Shown: positions 40,351 through 51,331 of the stretch, piece after piece | Layout: the number at the start of each line of letters is the position of its first letter | Numbering within the stretch: position 1 is the first letter of the stretch | NCBI RefSeq assembly: GCF_022539665.2 | Contig: NC_081332.1 | Location: 7,406,303 to 7,470,302 of the forward strand | Origin: Daphnia carinata | Taxonomy: Eukaryota > Arthropoda > Branchiopoda > Diplostraca > Daphniidae | Length of the DNA: 64,000 nt | Direction: 5' to 3' | Program-made: the position numbers and the translations under genes | The notes under the pieces: model-generated | What the model saw: only the letters and a program-made list of their open reading frames with translations | What the model was told of the DNA's origin: nothing | The model's database searches: none

Positions 40351-40879
40351 GCATTGAAAAGGCTATACGCTTTTGGAAGACGTTTTCATCGAGACGATGA
40401 CTTCGCCTGAAAATACGATACAGTGGTCAAAAAATACATCCTTAGACACGTCAGAATCCTCACGACTCATTGGCACGGAAAGAGACGAAGAAGACGTGGT
40501 ATTTATCGCACCATGGGGGCGTGAGCTCATCTAGCTCATCGACAAAAGTTCGTGCTATATTCAATTGAGCTGCAGAGTTTCGTGGTACGTGTTAAAATGT
40601 AGTGCAGCAAGGGGCCGTTAGGTCTACAGCCAATATACAGTCTCAATCAAGCACTCAAGTGTGTCGGACCATTACTACAGTACGTCGATAAATTAAAATT
40701 TGCTTCGGGGAGCTACTTTCTCGTTAGCTTGCTCGGTGTACTCATACGTTTCCTGCGTTACCTCGTATTAGTCGGAGCGAACATCGAGAATCATGATTCA
40801 ACTCCGAAGATAAGGCAATGATTCAACTCTGTCAAACGGCCCGCCAAATGAAGGCTCGTCTTCAATTAGGCGGCTTCAA

Positions 40880-41940
40880 CTTAACGAATTTGACATTATT
40901 TCGCAAGCACCAAATTCCCATCAGTAGTGACATTGAGAAAATGTATCATCAATTTTAGTTCCAGAAAAGGATCAAGATGCTTTTCGGTTTTTGTACCAGT
41001 CGCCTAGTAGTACGTCGCCACCCCTTACTTACAGAATGTCAGTTCATGTCTTTGGAGCTGTATCGTCACCGTCGACCTGCTTGTTCACCTTGAACAAAAC
41101 AGCTGAAGGCAACAAAACGAATTTTCCGGAGTCAGCTGTCAGCTTAACAACAAGTTTCTACGTCGACAACTATTTGGATTCGTTCAATTCGGCATAAGAG
41201 ACAATCAAACGGGCCCGCCAGTTAAAGGAATTGCTACAGCTGGGGGTATTAACCTCACTAAATGGTCTTCGTCGTCAAGAAAGGTTCTCACTGCTCATAA
41301 TCCATTAGGACTAGCCAACCCAAAGCTAGACTTGGACAAATTGCCTATGGATCGCGCCTACGGATTCTTTGGGACAGTGAAATCGATTCTTCACTTTAAT
41401 GTGGGAGAGAAAATTCAGTCGTTCCCACACCTACTAAGATAAATTTTGTGGTAGCCACTGCTTGGATTCGTCGCTCCGGTGATGTTCGCCATGAAAATAT
41501 TGACGCAAGAGGTATGGCGAGCCAAATTAGATTGGGACGAAGAGCTACCCGAGCCATTGAAATTTCTATTGCTAAGATGGTGTCAAAGTTTTTCAGGCTT
41601 AGAACACATCACAGCTCCTTGGCGCCTCGTTTTGGAAGATTATCCAATAACTCAACAGCTATACGTTTTTGCCGACGTCAGTCAACTAGGATTTGGAGCA
41701 GTCGCTTCTGTGCGGACGTCAAACGCAAGTGAAAGAGTAGACATATCTTTCATCATGGCCAAGACACATGTCGCACCGCTAAAACAACTCTCGATCCCTC
41801 GGCTCGAACTCCAAGGAGCTGTCGAAGCTTTTCACCTGGCCATAACAATAGATGAACCTGGATCTGAGTCAAACCATGTTTCATGTCGACTCCCAGACAG
41901 TTCTGAGATAGATCCCTTCCGCTAAGGCCAAATATGAAGT
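40880..41940 (+). pseudogene. BEL copy C, RT end and A17/RNase H
   Basis: RT traces lie at 40940-41230 (SVHVFGAVSSPSTC, FYVDNYLDSFNSA; again YVDN). The best open frame, 41479-41925, gives MKILTQEVWRAKLDWDEELP, then the RNase H lead LYVFADVSQLGFGAVA and LKQLSIPRLELQGAVEA with the first two RNase H acids. The start of RT is scrambled at 40360-40880, where short unrelated pieces occur. Confidence 0.7.
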
Positions 41941-42950
41941 GTTTGTGAGCAACAGAATTGGAAAGATTTTAATGAAAACCGATTGTCGATAATGGCGGCA
42001 CGTACCAGGAATTCAGATTCCAGCAGACGTCTGCAGCAGAAGATTGGATCCCGACAACCTTTCTATTGTTGGAACCTCCACTATGGCCAACGCAGGATCA
42101 TATCGAACAAAACGACCATCAAGATCCCGAAGTCCTCCACGTCTATACAACAAAGACCGAACCCAGTGACAACGTGATCGACAAGTGTGTGGAATATTAT
42201 TGAAACAAAGTGCGCCTTGAACGAGTGCTTGCGTGGTGTTGCCAGTTGAAACTGAAATAGCTCTTGCAATGTGCATTCGACGTGCAAAAGAAGTGGCATA
42301 CCCGGAATATTTGTCGTTTTTTAAAAAATGGAAGGATAACCGCTGGACGGAAGGTAATTAAATCTCTACTCAACAAGTGTATTCCCTGCAAGCGAAGGAA
42401 CACACAACCAATACCGCCACTCATGGCTCCATTACCAGTTCATTGCATAACTCCATTCTTGCCCCCGTTTGCTCATACAGGATCTCTCGATTTTCCAGCA
42501 TAAGGGTAAAGCCAGTCGTTGTGTATAGAGATAATGGCACAAACCTTGTAGCTGGAGAAAGGAGTTGAACGAGGCAGACGAAGAGCTATAAAGGAACAAA
42601 GATTATCTCGAAGCACAACTTACCTGTCTACACATCGAGTGGCATTTTTTCTCCACCAAGTGGACCTCACTTTGGCGGAGTTTGGGAGAGATTCGTGCAA
42701 TTTTGCAAAAGAGCTATGAAAGTGACCCTAGGGAATAGTGTCGTAAGTGATCAAGTCATGAATACTGCCGTGGCAGAGGTCGGGGCATTGCTTAACGCCC
42801 GGCCTCTAATTCATCTCAGCATAAAACGCGAAGATCCCGACCCTCTTACGTCGACAGATCGTCGACCTCGATAATGTAAACATCTCAAAAACCCAGTTAG
42901 CACAAAGCCAGCTTATTGTGAACCACCACTAGAAAAGGTGGATTGCCGAG
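41941..42950 (+). pseudogene. BEL copy C integrase
   Basis: Broken frames covering the linker, the zinc domain (CIPCKRRNT near 42380) and the catalytic core (VVYRDNGTNLVAGE at 42520-42565; SPPSGPHFGG-like near 42650; LNARPLIHLS near 42800). Part of the core between the first and second acid is missing (about 42490). Confidence 0.6.
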
Positions 42951-42953
42951 TGT

Positions 42954-43250
42954 TTGCCGTTTCTCACCGAAAGGGAAAAATGGTTCAAGCATCACAAAAA
43001 CATCGAAGTGATTGATCTTGTACTAGTAGTCGACCCATTAACTTCTCGAGTTCAGTGGCCATTAGGAAAGGTAGTCGAAATCTTACCAAGTGCCTCTGGC
43101 AATGTCGTGCGCGTCGTTGAAGTAAAGATTTCGGGCGCAAAAAATACCCTGACGCGCCCGGTAACACGGCTATGCGTGCTTTCAACGCGAAATGAAAAGG
43201 CACCCGAAGCGAGCCAGGTACCCACAGTGTCAAATCTGCCCACCCACTAG
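42954..43250 (+). pseudogene. BEL copy C DUF5641 tail
   Basis: Open for 98 codons: TEREKWFKHHKNIEVIDLVL, VQWPLGKVVEILPSA, RPVTRLCVL. It aligns with 16738-17043. This is the C-terminal domain of BEL integrase, probably involved in DNA binding. Confidence 0.7.
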
Positions 43251-43542
43251 GGAGGGAAGGTCATCCAATGACCTCAGGAGACAATATACACGTGAACCTG
43301 TCTATGACTGCCCTCCAGTGAACCGCTCGGTAAGGCCACCCTTTCAGACATCGTCAAAACGTAGTGTGCAACACTGGCGTAAGATCAGTAGGAAGTTATC
43401 AACAATCAGCCACACTGGACTTTCTCAGTGTCTCCCAAGTGTGCCTTTAAACGACGAAACTTTTTCGAACTATTAAGTGCTAGCGTCCTTTCCCTTCTGT
43501 GAACATTAACAAGTATGGTGTCGGTGGTCTTAACCTGTGAGT
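43251..43542. other. Interval after BEL pol
   Basis: Non-coding. Its last 90 bp matches 4491-4580. It may be BEL LTR or leader sequence, but no paired repeat defines it. Confidence 0.4.
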
Positions 43543-44020
43543 ATGGAAGAAATCAACGATCGTAGTCGACAGAAACTCTTGTTCGAACTAAGCGTGTAGT
43601 GGAAAATTTTGATCGCGAAGAAAAGAAAGCTTGGGCATTGCTCACTCAACGTCCTTTAGATGTCACTGAAGTGAAAGACAAGATAGCAGCCTTAAATTTT
43701 ATTCGAAATCAAATGCAGGAAACGCTTTGCAAAAAAATCATGGTGATCGGCCCACCACGTGAATCCCTAAGGAAAGTTGAGTCATCCGAGACGACTCAAG
43801 GAGACAATCGACGACATTTTACTGGCGAAAAACGAAGCCATCGACCACGTCTAAAGGTACCAACCTGCGGTCCTACGTCTCGACGAGGAGTACGAAAAGA
43901 GGCAGCAAGACCTCGTGAACGTACACGTTCATTTCAACAGCGAGAGAGAGACCCTGATGAGTGGATATATCTGGTCTCTCTTACGCACAGATCGGGAAAA
44001 GGCGGCCGATGCTCCGTTAC
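43543..44020 (+). pseudogene. Post-pol coiled-coil ORF of BEL copy C, truncated
   Basis: Starts with an ATG at 43543, then a frameshift, then FDREEKKAWALL and DVTEVKDKIAALNF (43600-43700). In another frame ERETLMSGYIWSLLR (about 43945-43990) aligns with the ORF at 15715-16332. The zinc-knuckle end is missing because Gypsy ORF1 sequence starts at about 44021. The helical stretch is well conserved with 4491-4800. Confidence 0.5.
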
Positions 44021-44652
44021 CATAATAGATCTACAAGAGATCACACCAACAAGAGAGCGGGAACTTTTCGGGTTCGTTCCGAGACGGGACATGACCGATT
44101 CGAGACGAGGACGGCAGATACGTGGAAATAATCATCGTGGTTACCGACACATCACTTCATCTGGAAGAAATCTTACTGGCGTCATAGCGAACATTCCTGA
44201 AAGACGTGGCCAACCTAGCGTCGTACTTAGAGAAACTACAGCTAATCAACAATTTGGAGGTGCTCCTGCCGGAAATTTTATTCCTTTTGGACAAACTGAA
44301 CAATTTTCCGGAAGCCAACAATCCATTCTTCGCACAGCAGGCGAGGGCCATCAAGCCAATAATCCCGCAAACGGAAAAACAATTAAGACAAGCGCTGTTG
44401 TGCATACAAACGAACAACACACAACAACAAGCCACATTGATCCAACAAACATCGCCGCTGTCGGAAAACATTCCAAAGAAGAGAAGGACACGCAGAAGAC
44501 ACCGACGTTGCAGACAGTCAATCTGTCAATTCTACCCACAAATCCACCCCTCCAGCCAACCGGAAGAGATACTAGAGGGTATCAGTCAATTCAGGGTAGC
44601 ATTCCAGAACTCCTCAGAATCCACAGCGAACTTTGAAATTCCCCATATTTAA
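44021..44652 (+). pseudogene. ORF1/gag overlap segment, copy 2
   Basis: Two frames are open. One (44206-44652) gives the ORF1 reading, LQLINNLEVLLPEILFLLDK and FPEANNPFFAQQ. The other (to 44636) gives the upstream-gag reading, NQQFGG, FIPFGQTEQFSGSQQ, DPTNIAAVGKHSKEE. Both closely match the two frames of copy 1 (28558-29329). The switch from ORF1 frame to gag frame near 44095 in the long ORF 43599-44636 is an indel. The BEL sequence before 44021 is fused to it by recombination. Confidence 0.65.
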
Positions 44653-44659
44653 TTCAAAC

Positions 44660-45827
44660 ATGGCTAGATCTTTATCGCCGTCACGTGCAGCTACAGTCAA
44701 TGACTTTTGAATTTTCAGACAAATCAGCATACTTTTTCGCGTTTACAATTGCTTCTTTCTTTTTCGGGAAGTCCAATTTCTCCATTTGACTCCTGGCTTG
44801 AGAACTTTGAAAGCATAGTTGAAGGGTAAGGATGGTATGGAAGCTCAATGTTTGGGTATGGAAGCTCTTAAAGAAGCTTTACTCGACCATTTTCACGGGG
44901 ATGAAAATGTTGATTTATATATTACAAAATTTAATAAGGCAAAACGTAAACCGGGCGAAAAAATTATAGATTATGCTCACCGTCTTCAAGCTATCTTTAA
45001 GAAAGCGTACCCTGAAGGCTATGCCGAGCGATCCTTTTCGATTATTCTTATGCAGAAATTTATAGAAGGTTTGGATTCAAAATTGCAGGCTAAAGTAAGG
45101 TACAAGACATTTGGAGACTTTAGCGCACAGGTTGCAGGGACAAACATTTATGCCGTTCGCCTAGAAGCTTTGGAATCAGACCGTGAAAAACATGAATTCG
45201 TTAGAGCGATTGATGAGTCAAAAGATGGGAAACATTCGGAATTAAACGAACTTAAACAAACGATAATTCATCAGAAGGAAATAGTCAGTCATGCCGTTGC
45301 GAACATTCGTCAGGGAAATAAGACCGTAGACACTCCAAAATCTGAGAGGGATGAAATGAAAGATATGCTACACGAGCTAACGCAGGCGGTAAACAACTCC
45401 AACTTGAGAAGAGGGATAATGTTTCATCTTCGGCGAGTGCCCCATATAAAAAAAGGGTTTCGTTTAGCACTGATAACAACGGGAGAGAAATTGGGGATCC
45501 CATAATTTGCGCTCCCATAACAATACCCACCCTTACCAAAGAGATAGAAACCAAAATAGGCTTACAAACTTTACACCACCCTTCCCAAGATCTAGTAATA
45601 ATCCAAATAATAGGCCTACCGAGAACGTAATAACTTGTAACTTTTGCGGTTATCGTGGTCATACACAATCGGATTGCCGTAAATTCCAGCGGCATAATTT
45701 GGAACAAGCGCAGCACCCAATCTGTTATTCTTGCCGTGAGATTGGTCATAAATCGAATAACTGCCCCGAATATAGCTCCAATAGGCCTAATATTCCAGGT
45801 CCCCCTCAACATCAGGGAAACCAATAA
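44660..45827 (+). pseudogene. Gag, copy 2
   Basis: Capsid region in 44819-45505 (LDHFHGDENVDLYITKFNKA, MQKFIEGLDSKL). Two knuckles lie in 45507-45827 (CNFCGYRGHTQSDC, CYSCREIGHKSNNC). The N-terminus (44660-44818) is broken by frameshifts, and another separates capsid from knuckles near 45400-45510. It ends NQGNQ-like across the slippery site, followed by TAA. Confidence 0.8.
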
Positions 45828-45880
45828 GTATCAACTGTAACTTCGGGTCAGTTGATAGGGAGCCTCAGTTGAAATCCCGA
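45815..45880 (+). promoter_or_regulatory. -1 ribosomal frameshift signal, gag to pol (copy 2)
   Basis: GGGAAAC at 45815-45821, a 7-nt spacer, stem TATCAACTG (45829-45837) with CAGTTGATA (45849-45857), and loop TCGGG (45843-45847) able to pair with CCCGA (45876-45880). Pol lies in the -1 frame. All parts match copy 1. Confidence 0.75.
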
Positions 45881-48800
45881 CAAGTCGCGAATTTAACAAC
45901 AATAACAAACGAATCGACCCCTAGAATTCCATTAAAAATTTTCCAGATCCCTTTACAAGCATTATTTGATACAGGCGCGTCAAAAAGCATTATTCACGAG
46001 AGATTATTCAAGAAGTTACCCCCGAAAGGTCAAGTGATCTGCAGTCAGCTTGATTTCGATTTATATGATGTAGGGGAGAAAAAGTTGCATACGCTGGGAA
46101 GAGTTACATTGCCCGTACGATACGGAGAATCTGTTTTAAGGCAGGAGTTTATAGTTACAAACGGTGTCTCTGAAGACTGTATCCTTGGATGGGATGCAAT
46201 CCAGAAACACGGTTTTCGGCTCGATGGAGAAGCCAAGCGTACTTATTTAGCAAGGGAGGAGCAGGGATCAGCCATCTATAGGGTACCAGACATGGCAATT
46301 ACAACGGTCAAAAAGACGACGCTATCTCGTCAGACGTCGCTAGTAATTGCAGCGCAAATGACAGGTTCATTTCCGTATGTTCCCCTAAAAGCACATTTAT
46401 TTTTACCCCATGAGATTTGCCGAACGGCATTTTTATTGAGGAATTCGTTGGAAATGTATCGGGAGATGGGAAATACCAAATTATGGTCGAAAACCGTTTG
46501 TTAAATCAAGTCATAATTCCTAGGAACACTACATTAGGCGTAATTGAAGTAATTCATAATGTAATCGGTAAAATTGCTTTAAGTAAACTTGAGGAAAAGC
46601 CTACTATAAACCATGAGCCACTTTTAATTTCAGAAGTCGACGCTGATTTTCAAGCCCCGCTCCCAAAAATATTAATTGACTTTCACGACTTGTTCGCAGC
46701 AAAAGATTCAGAATTAGGGAACACTAATCTGATTAAGCATACAATTGATACACAAGGAAGAGGCCCTATTCGACAACGCCCTTATCGAGTTCCGAACAAT
46801 CAGAGAAAAATATTGGATGACAAAGTATAGGAAATGCTAGATGCAAACGTTATACGATATTCTCATTCACCATGGGCTTCACCTGTGGTTTTAGTAGAGA
46901 AAAAAGATGGGGAAGTAAGATTTTGCGTTGACTATAGGAAATTAAATAGTAATTCCAAAAAGGATTCATTCCCTATGCCGAGGATAGACGAAACATTAGA
47001 CAAATTATATGGAAAGAAATTTTTCACAACTCTTGATTTGGCCTCTGGCTATTGGCAAATTCAAGTTGATGAGCCGGCTATAGAAAAAACCGCTTTTGTA
47101 GTAGAAAACAAGCTTTACGAATTTAATCGCATGGCTTTCGGCTTGTGCAATGAACCTGCCACATTTCAACGATTAATGAATTATGTACTGAAAGACGTTT
47201 TGGGAAGTAAGGCATTAGTTTATTTGGATGACGCCATCATATTTGCGGACACTTTTCATGATCATTTAAACGATATTCGGGAAATTTTTAACCTATTAAA
47301 AGACGCAAATTTAAAATTGAAACTTAAGAAATGCCAGTTCATCAAACATTCTGTAAATTATTTAGGCCATGTCATTTCGACTGAGGGAATTACACCGGAT
47401 CCGGGTAAAATTGATAAAATTGTAAATTACAAAACGCCCACTTCTGTCGATGAAGTGAGGTCATTTCTTGGTATAGCAGGTTATTATAGGAGATATATTC
47501 AAAATTTTGGTTCAATTGCAAAACCTTTGACTAGATTAACTCATAAAGATCTAGTACAAAACCTTTTGCATGGGAACAGAAGAACAAGTTGGTTTTGAGA
47601 AACTGCGTACTTCTCTTGTTACACCACCAGTTCTCGTATATCCGAATTTTGATGCAAAGTTCTTTCTTTTTACTGACGCGTGCGACTACGGTATCGGACC
47701 CGTTCTGTCTCAAATTCAAAACGGTCAGGAACACCCCATAGCTTATTCCAGTAGACAGTTAACAAAGGCAGAAATGAAATATAGTACAACTGAAAAAGAA
47801 GCTCTAGTGGTCGTAGATGCGATTAAACATTTCCGTCATTATCTGTTGGATAAACACTTCGAAATAATTAGTGATCATCGTCCCTTGCAATGGCTAAAAA
47901 ATCAAAAAGACAATAATGGAAGGCTAGGTAGATGGGCTATCTTATTAGCCGCAACCAATTACGAATTAAAATATAGACCAGGTTTATTCACCAGAATGCA
48001 GACTGTTTATCAAGGTTAAAGGTAGCTAGTATTCAGGTTGGAAAAGATATGAAATTGATTTGTGAAAAACAATTGGAGGATAGTCTTTGTATAGCCATTA
48101 AGAATTATTTAGAGAAAGGAGAACTGGGCGAAATTTTTAACCAGTCAAAGCCCGATTGGGTAAAGGAAATTGAATATTTCGAGATAATCGAAGGAACATT
48201 TTATAGACGGGAACTGCCATCTCAGAGTAGTAAAAGGAACGACACGAACCATCAATTAGTTTTGCCATTATCTTTACGCGATCTGGTGCTTAAAGAATTA
48301 CAAGACGCTCCGATGGGTGGTCATCTAGCATTTTTACTTATATGAAGGTCAAAAATAATTATTATTGGCCAAACCTGAGAGGCGATATTAAAGAATATTG
48401 TCAGGCTTGTGAAGTATGCATTGCTAACGCTTCCTCGCGTTATAGAGCACTTTTGCATCCCCACGAAATTGCTAAAGCTCCTTTTCAAGTAATTGGAATG
48501 GACTTTTTGGGGCCTATTACGCCAGTTTCACCCAATGGAAATAGTTATATTTTAGTTATTACAGATTATTTTATAGATTGATTACAGATTATTATTTTTG
48601 AAGCTGTCGCTTTAAAGGATCAAACTACTCAGACAACAGCAGAGTGTGTATATAAAACTATTATAGTTAGACATGGAATGCCTAAGGCAATTTTTTCAAA
48701 TCGGAACAGGAACAAATTTCACATCGAAATTATTCCGTTATTTTTGTAAAAAATTAAAGATTGATCAGCGATTAACTACCGCGTATAATTCAGCTAGTAA

Positions 48801-49802
48801 TGGGGAGACTGAAAGGTTTAATCGAACTTTAACGTTAATGTTAAGAAAAGAATTAAAGGACGGCGAACATGCTAATTGGGAAGAAATAGATGATGTTTTG
48901 TTCGCTTATCGTAGCTCAGTCCACTCTTCGACACTTGACACCCCATATTATTTACTCCACGGTAGAGACCCAAATATTCCTATTAACGAATTTTTTTATG
49001 CATCTCCCAAAACATTTAAATCTTCTTCTGATTATGTAGGTAATTTAGCAGAACGATTGCGTTATAGTTTTCAAAGGTTAGAGAAGAAAGCGAAAAAGCT
49101 AGGAAGCGCCAAAGGGAACAATACAACAAGCGCGCGAAAGAAAACCGATACGCGATAGGCGATCGGGTGTTATTGGACATTCGAGTAGTTAAAGAAGGAG
49201 ATAGCAGAAAGTTCACTTCGAAATATAAAGGGCCTTATAGAATAGTTAAAGTTTATTCGAATAATACTGTAGACATCGTTGATAATTCGTATATATGCCA
49301 GCGTACGCATGTAAATAGATTAAAACCTTTGTATGAAACAATGCTATGGAAACATGAGCATTGTCCGCCACTTGAGACCCCCTTGGAATTTGAGAGCAGA
49401 TTCCGCAAGTCTATTGCGACTCAAACAACAAGTGTATCTGAACACGAGCTCGATGACGAAGCCGTAAGACAACAAAATATTGAATCAAAAGCCGTGTCAG
49501 AATTCATACCAGACACCAATTCAATGGGTCAACAACTTGTGCTCGAAGACCATATGATCGGACAGTCTCATCTGCCGATCGAAGAGCAATTGTCCTCAAA
49601 TGACAATTGCGATGTTACCGAAAATCAACAGCATCCATCAACAATACCTGAAACTGATCCTATATGCGCCGCTAAGGATGTCGAAATTCAGCAAAGTGAG
49701 CCCGAAAATAATGCGACATCAGCATCAACTCATCAAGGCGGTGTGAACCAACGTCCACAGCGAAATCGGAGAAAACCAATTCGCTATAGAGACGAAAGGT
49801 AA
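45869..49802 (+). pseudogene. Gypsy Pol, copy 2, broken by about eight frameshifts or stops
   Basis: Segments in order: protease 45869-46504 (DTGAS at about 45970), linker 46417-46830, RT 46834-47598 (FCVDYRKLN, YLDDAII), RNase H 47570-48019 (FTDACDYG, SDHRPLQWL), integrase zinc domain 48049-48581 (CQACEVC), catalytic core 48485-49158 (GMDFLGP; the second acid region is altered near 48690), and the GPY-type C-terminus 49167-49802 with the basic tail RPQRNRRKPIRY. Unlike copy 1 it keeps the third RNase H Asp, but overall it cannot encode a full enzyme. Confidence 0.85.
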
Positions 49803-49851
49803 TGACATCAACTGCACAATTCTCTAATTCGGACAATAACAAGTGGACTAC

Positions 49852-49858
49852 TATATAA
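49852..49858 (+). promoter_or_regulatory. TATA-like box before accessory ORF, copy 2
   Basis: TATATAA, 46 nt before the accessory ATG at 49904, in a context (GGACTA) shared with copy 1 at 23234-23245. Inferred internal promoter. Confidence 0.4.
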
Positions 49859-49903
49859 ACCGTGCGTTGAGTAGAAGAAAATCACCATTTCTTCGTACTC
49901 TAC

Positions 49904-50470
49904 ATGAACGATCAAGAACTATCTGTTCAAGACAAGTTTTAATTGTTCGCGGCTAACGAGAACCTAGAGAGCAAAAAAAAAATGGAGGACGTCAAAGAAT
50001 AAAACCAGAAAGTCGAAGAGATTGAAGTCAGCAACAGCTGGATACCTATGGTATCTATTTCGCTGCCTGCCCCGGAGATCGTGGTCGTAGACCTTACTTC
50101 TCCCTCCACATCCGACGACGAGGCAACCGTTGCCGGAGACGTACCGGAGGCATTTGACATGCAGGATGCCGAAGATTTCTGCAACGGTGGAGCCTGAAAC
50201 AACTGGCACCGAGCAGCAGCCCTGGAGGATAAACAACTGGATATCAAGACCAACCAAAGCATCTGTCGCCTCCTGAATCAACTTTACTCGAAGCAATGGC
50301 GAGCAGCCATTAACACCTTAAAGGGGATCCTCGATCTGGATCCCGAGAGGCGACACCCACCACTCTATGGCTGGACTGACTGTCACTGGGACCCACCTCG
50401 ACCCAGGAAGCGTTCCAGTGACGGCGACCACGAGGATACTCCGGATGCAAAGAGGTCCAAATACCTCTAA
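49904..50470 (+). pseudogene. Accessory ORF, copy 2, with three in-frame stops
   Basis: One frame of 189 codons from ATG to TAA, interrupted by TAA (49940-49942), TAA (50000-50002) and TGA (50195-50197). An acidic N-terminal half is followed by the block YSKQWRAAINTLKGI, LDLDPERR, PPLYGW, then a basic tail (RPRKRSSDGD...KRSK). The block aligns with accessory ORFs A and B of copy 1. The final Cys pair of those proteins is absent here. Its place after pol matches ORF A, so this is an inherited gene of the element, now decayed. Confidence 0.65.
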
Positions 50471-51026
50471 CACATCCAGAAGAAGACCAAAGAAAGAAAT
50501 TTTCTCTTCTTTTTCCCTGTTTTTTTACTTATGTTTCTCTATTTTCACCAATGCTTACAATATTTACTCGGTATGACAACCCTAGCAGAAATTCAGAGAG
50601 CAAAATCCCATCCAAGACTGGTATTTAGGACTCGTCTAGAGTCCTAGACTGGTCCAGCGGGCGGGTATGTGGACCCCTTGTTTGCAGCCAATAACAGCCT
50701 CCTAGACTGGTATCAAGGACGGTAAAAAAAAAGAAAAAAAGACGGTGAGCCTCTTAAGTTAAAGCCAAAAGCCGTTCACATACCCGGCCGTTAGACTCAG
50801 CCGGGGCTCATCTTCTATACTCGTCCCAATACTCGTATCCCATATCCGTTATGGGACTATTGTTTGATTATTTAAATGCATTTTAATCCCTACATAAGAT
50901 TGTTACAGTTTCAGAAAAAAAATGACTACAGAATAACACAAATTTCTTTATATTTAACATGAAATGACTGATAAATCCAGTTCGTCCTGGCAACATACCA
51001 ACACGGCACAAATACTATCGCAAATC
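50471..51026. other. No recognisable gene; inverted and direct short repeats
   Basis: Contains recurring phrases such as CTAGACTGGT and TACTCGT (50625-50830). Start of the foreign DNA within Gypsy copy 2. Confidence 0.35.
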
Positions 51027-51187
51027 GTTTTCGCGTCGCGAAAACAATAGGCCGCCAATTAAACTAAGGGAAGGGTAATGGTTGGCGCGCGAAGCCCGAT
51101 CTTGGTTGCCATGGCAACTCGGGAACAGGAAGGGTAAATTGCAGACGCGCGAAGCCCGATCCGGGTTGCCATAGCAACTCGGTAACA
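51027..51187 (-). repeat. BEL-type LTR end fragments in tandem
   Basis: AATAGGCCGCCAATTAAA...GGCGCGCGAAGCCCGA...GTTGCCATGGCAACTCGG matches the last 90 bp of the 314-bp LTR (10000-10065). A second, diverged unit of about 60 bp follows and ends GGTAACA at 51187. This is a partial or solo LTR of a relative of the 5558-10065 element. Confidence 0.65.
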
Positions 51188-51331
51188 ACTAGAAAGGCGC
51201 AATGTGGCCAACACGGCATGGCGAGGACACAGAAAAAAACATCTTTTAAGACATTTAAACAAGAAATTTGAAACTTATTCGATGGGTTTTTTGAAATCTC
51301 TTATGTTCTTTTCCAAGGCAGCAATTTTCGA

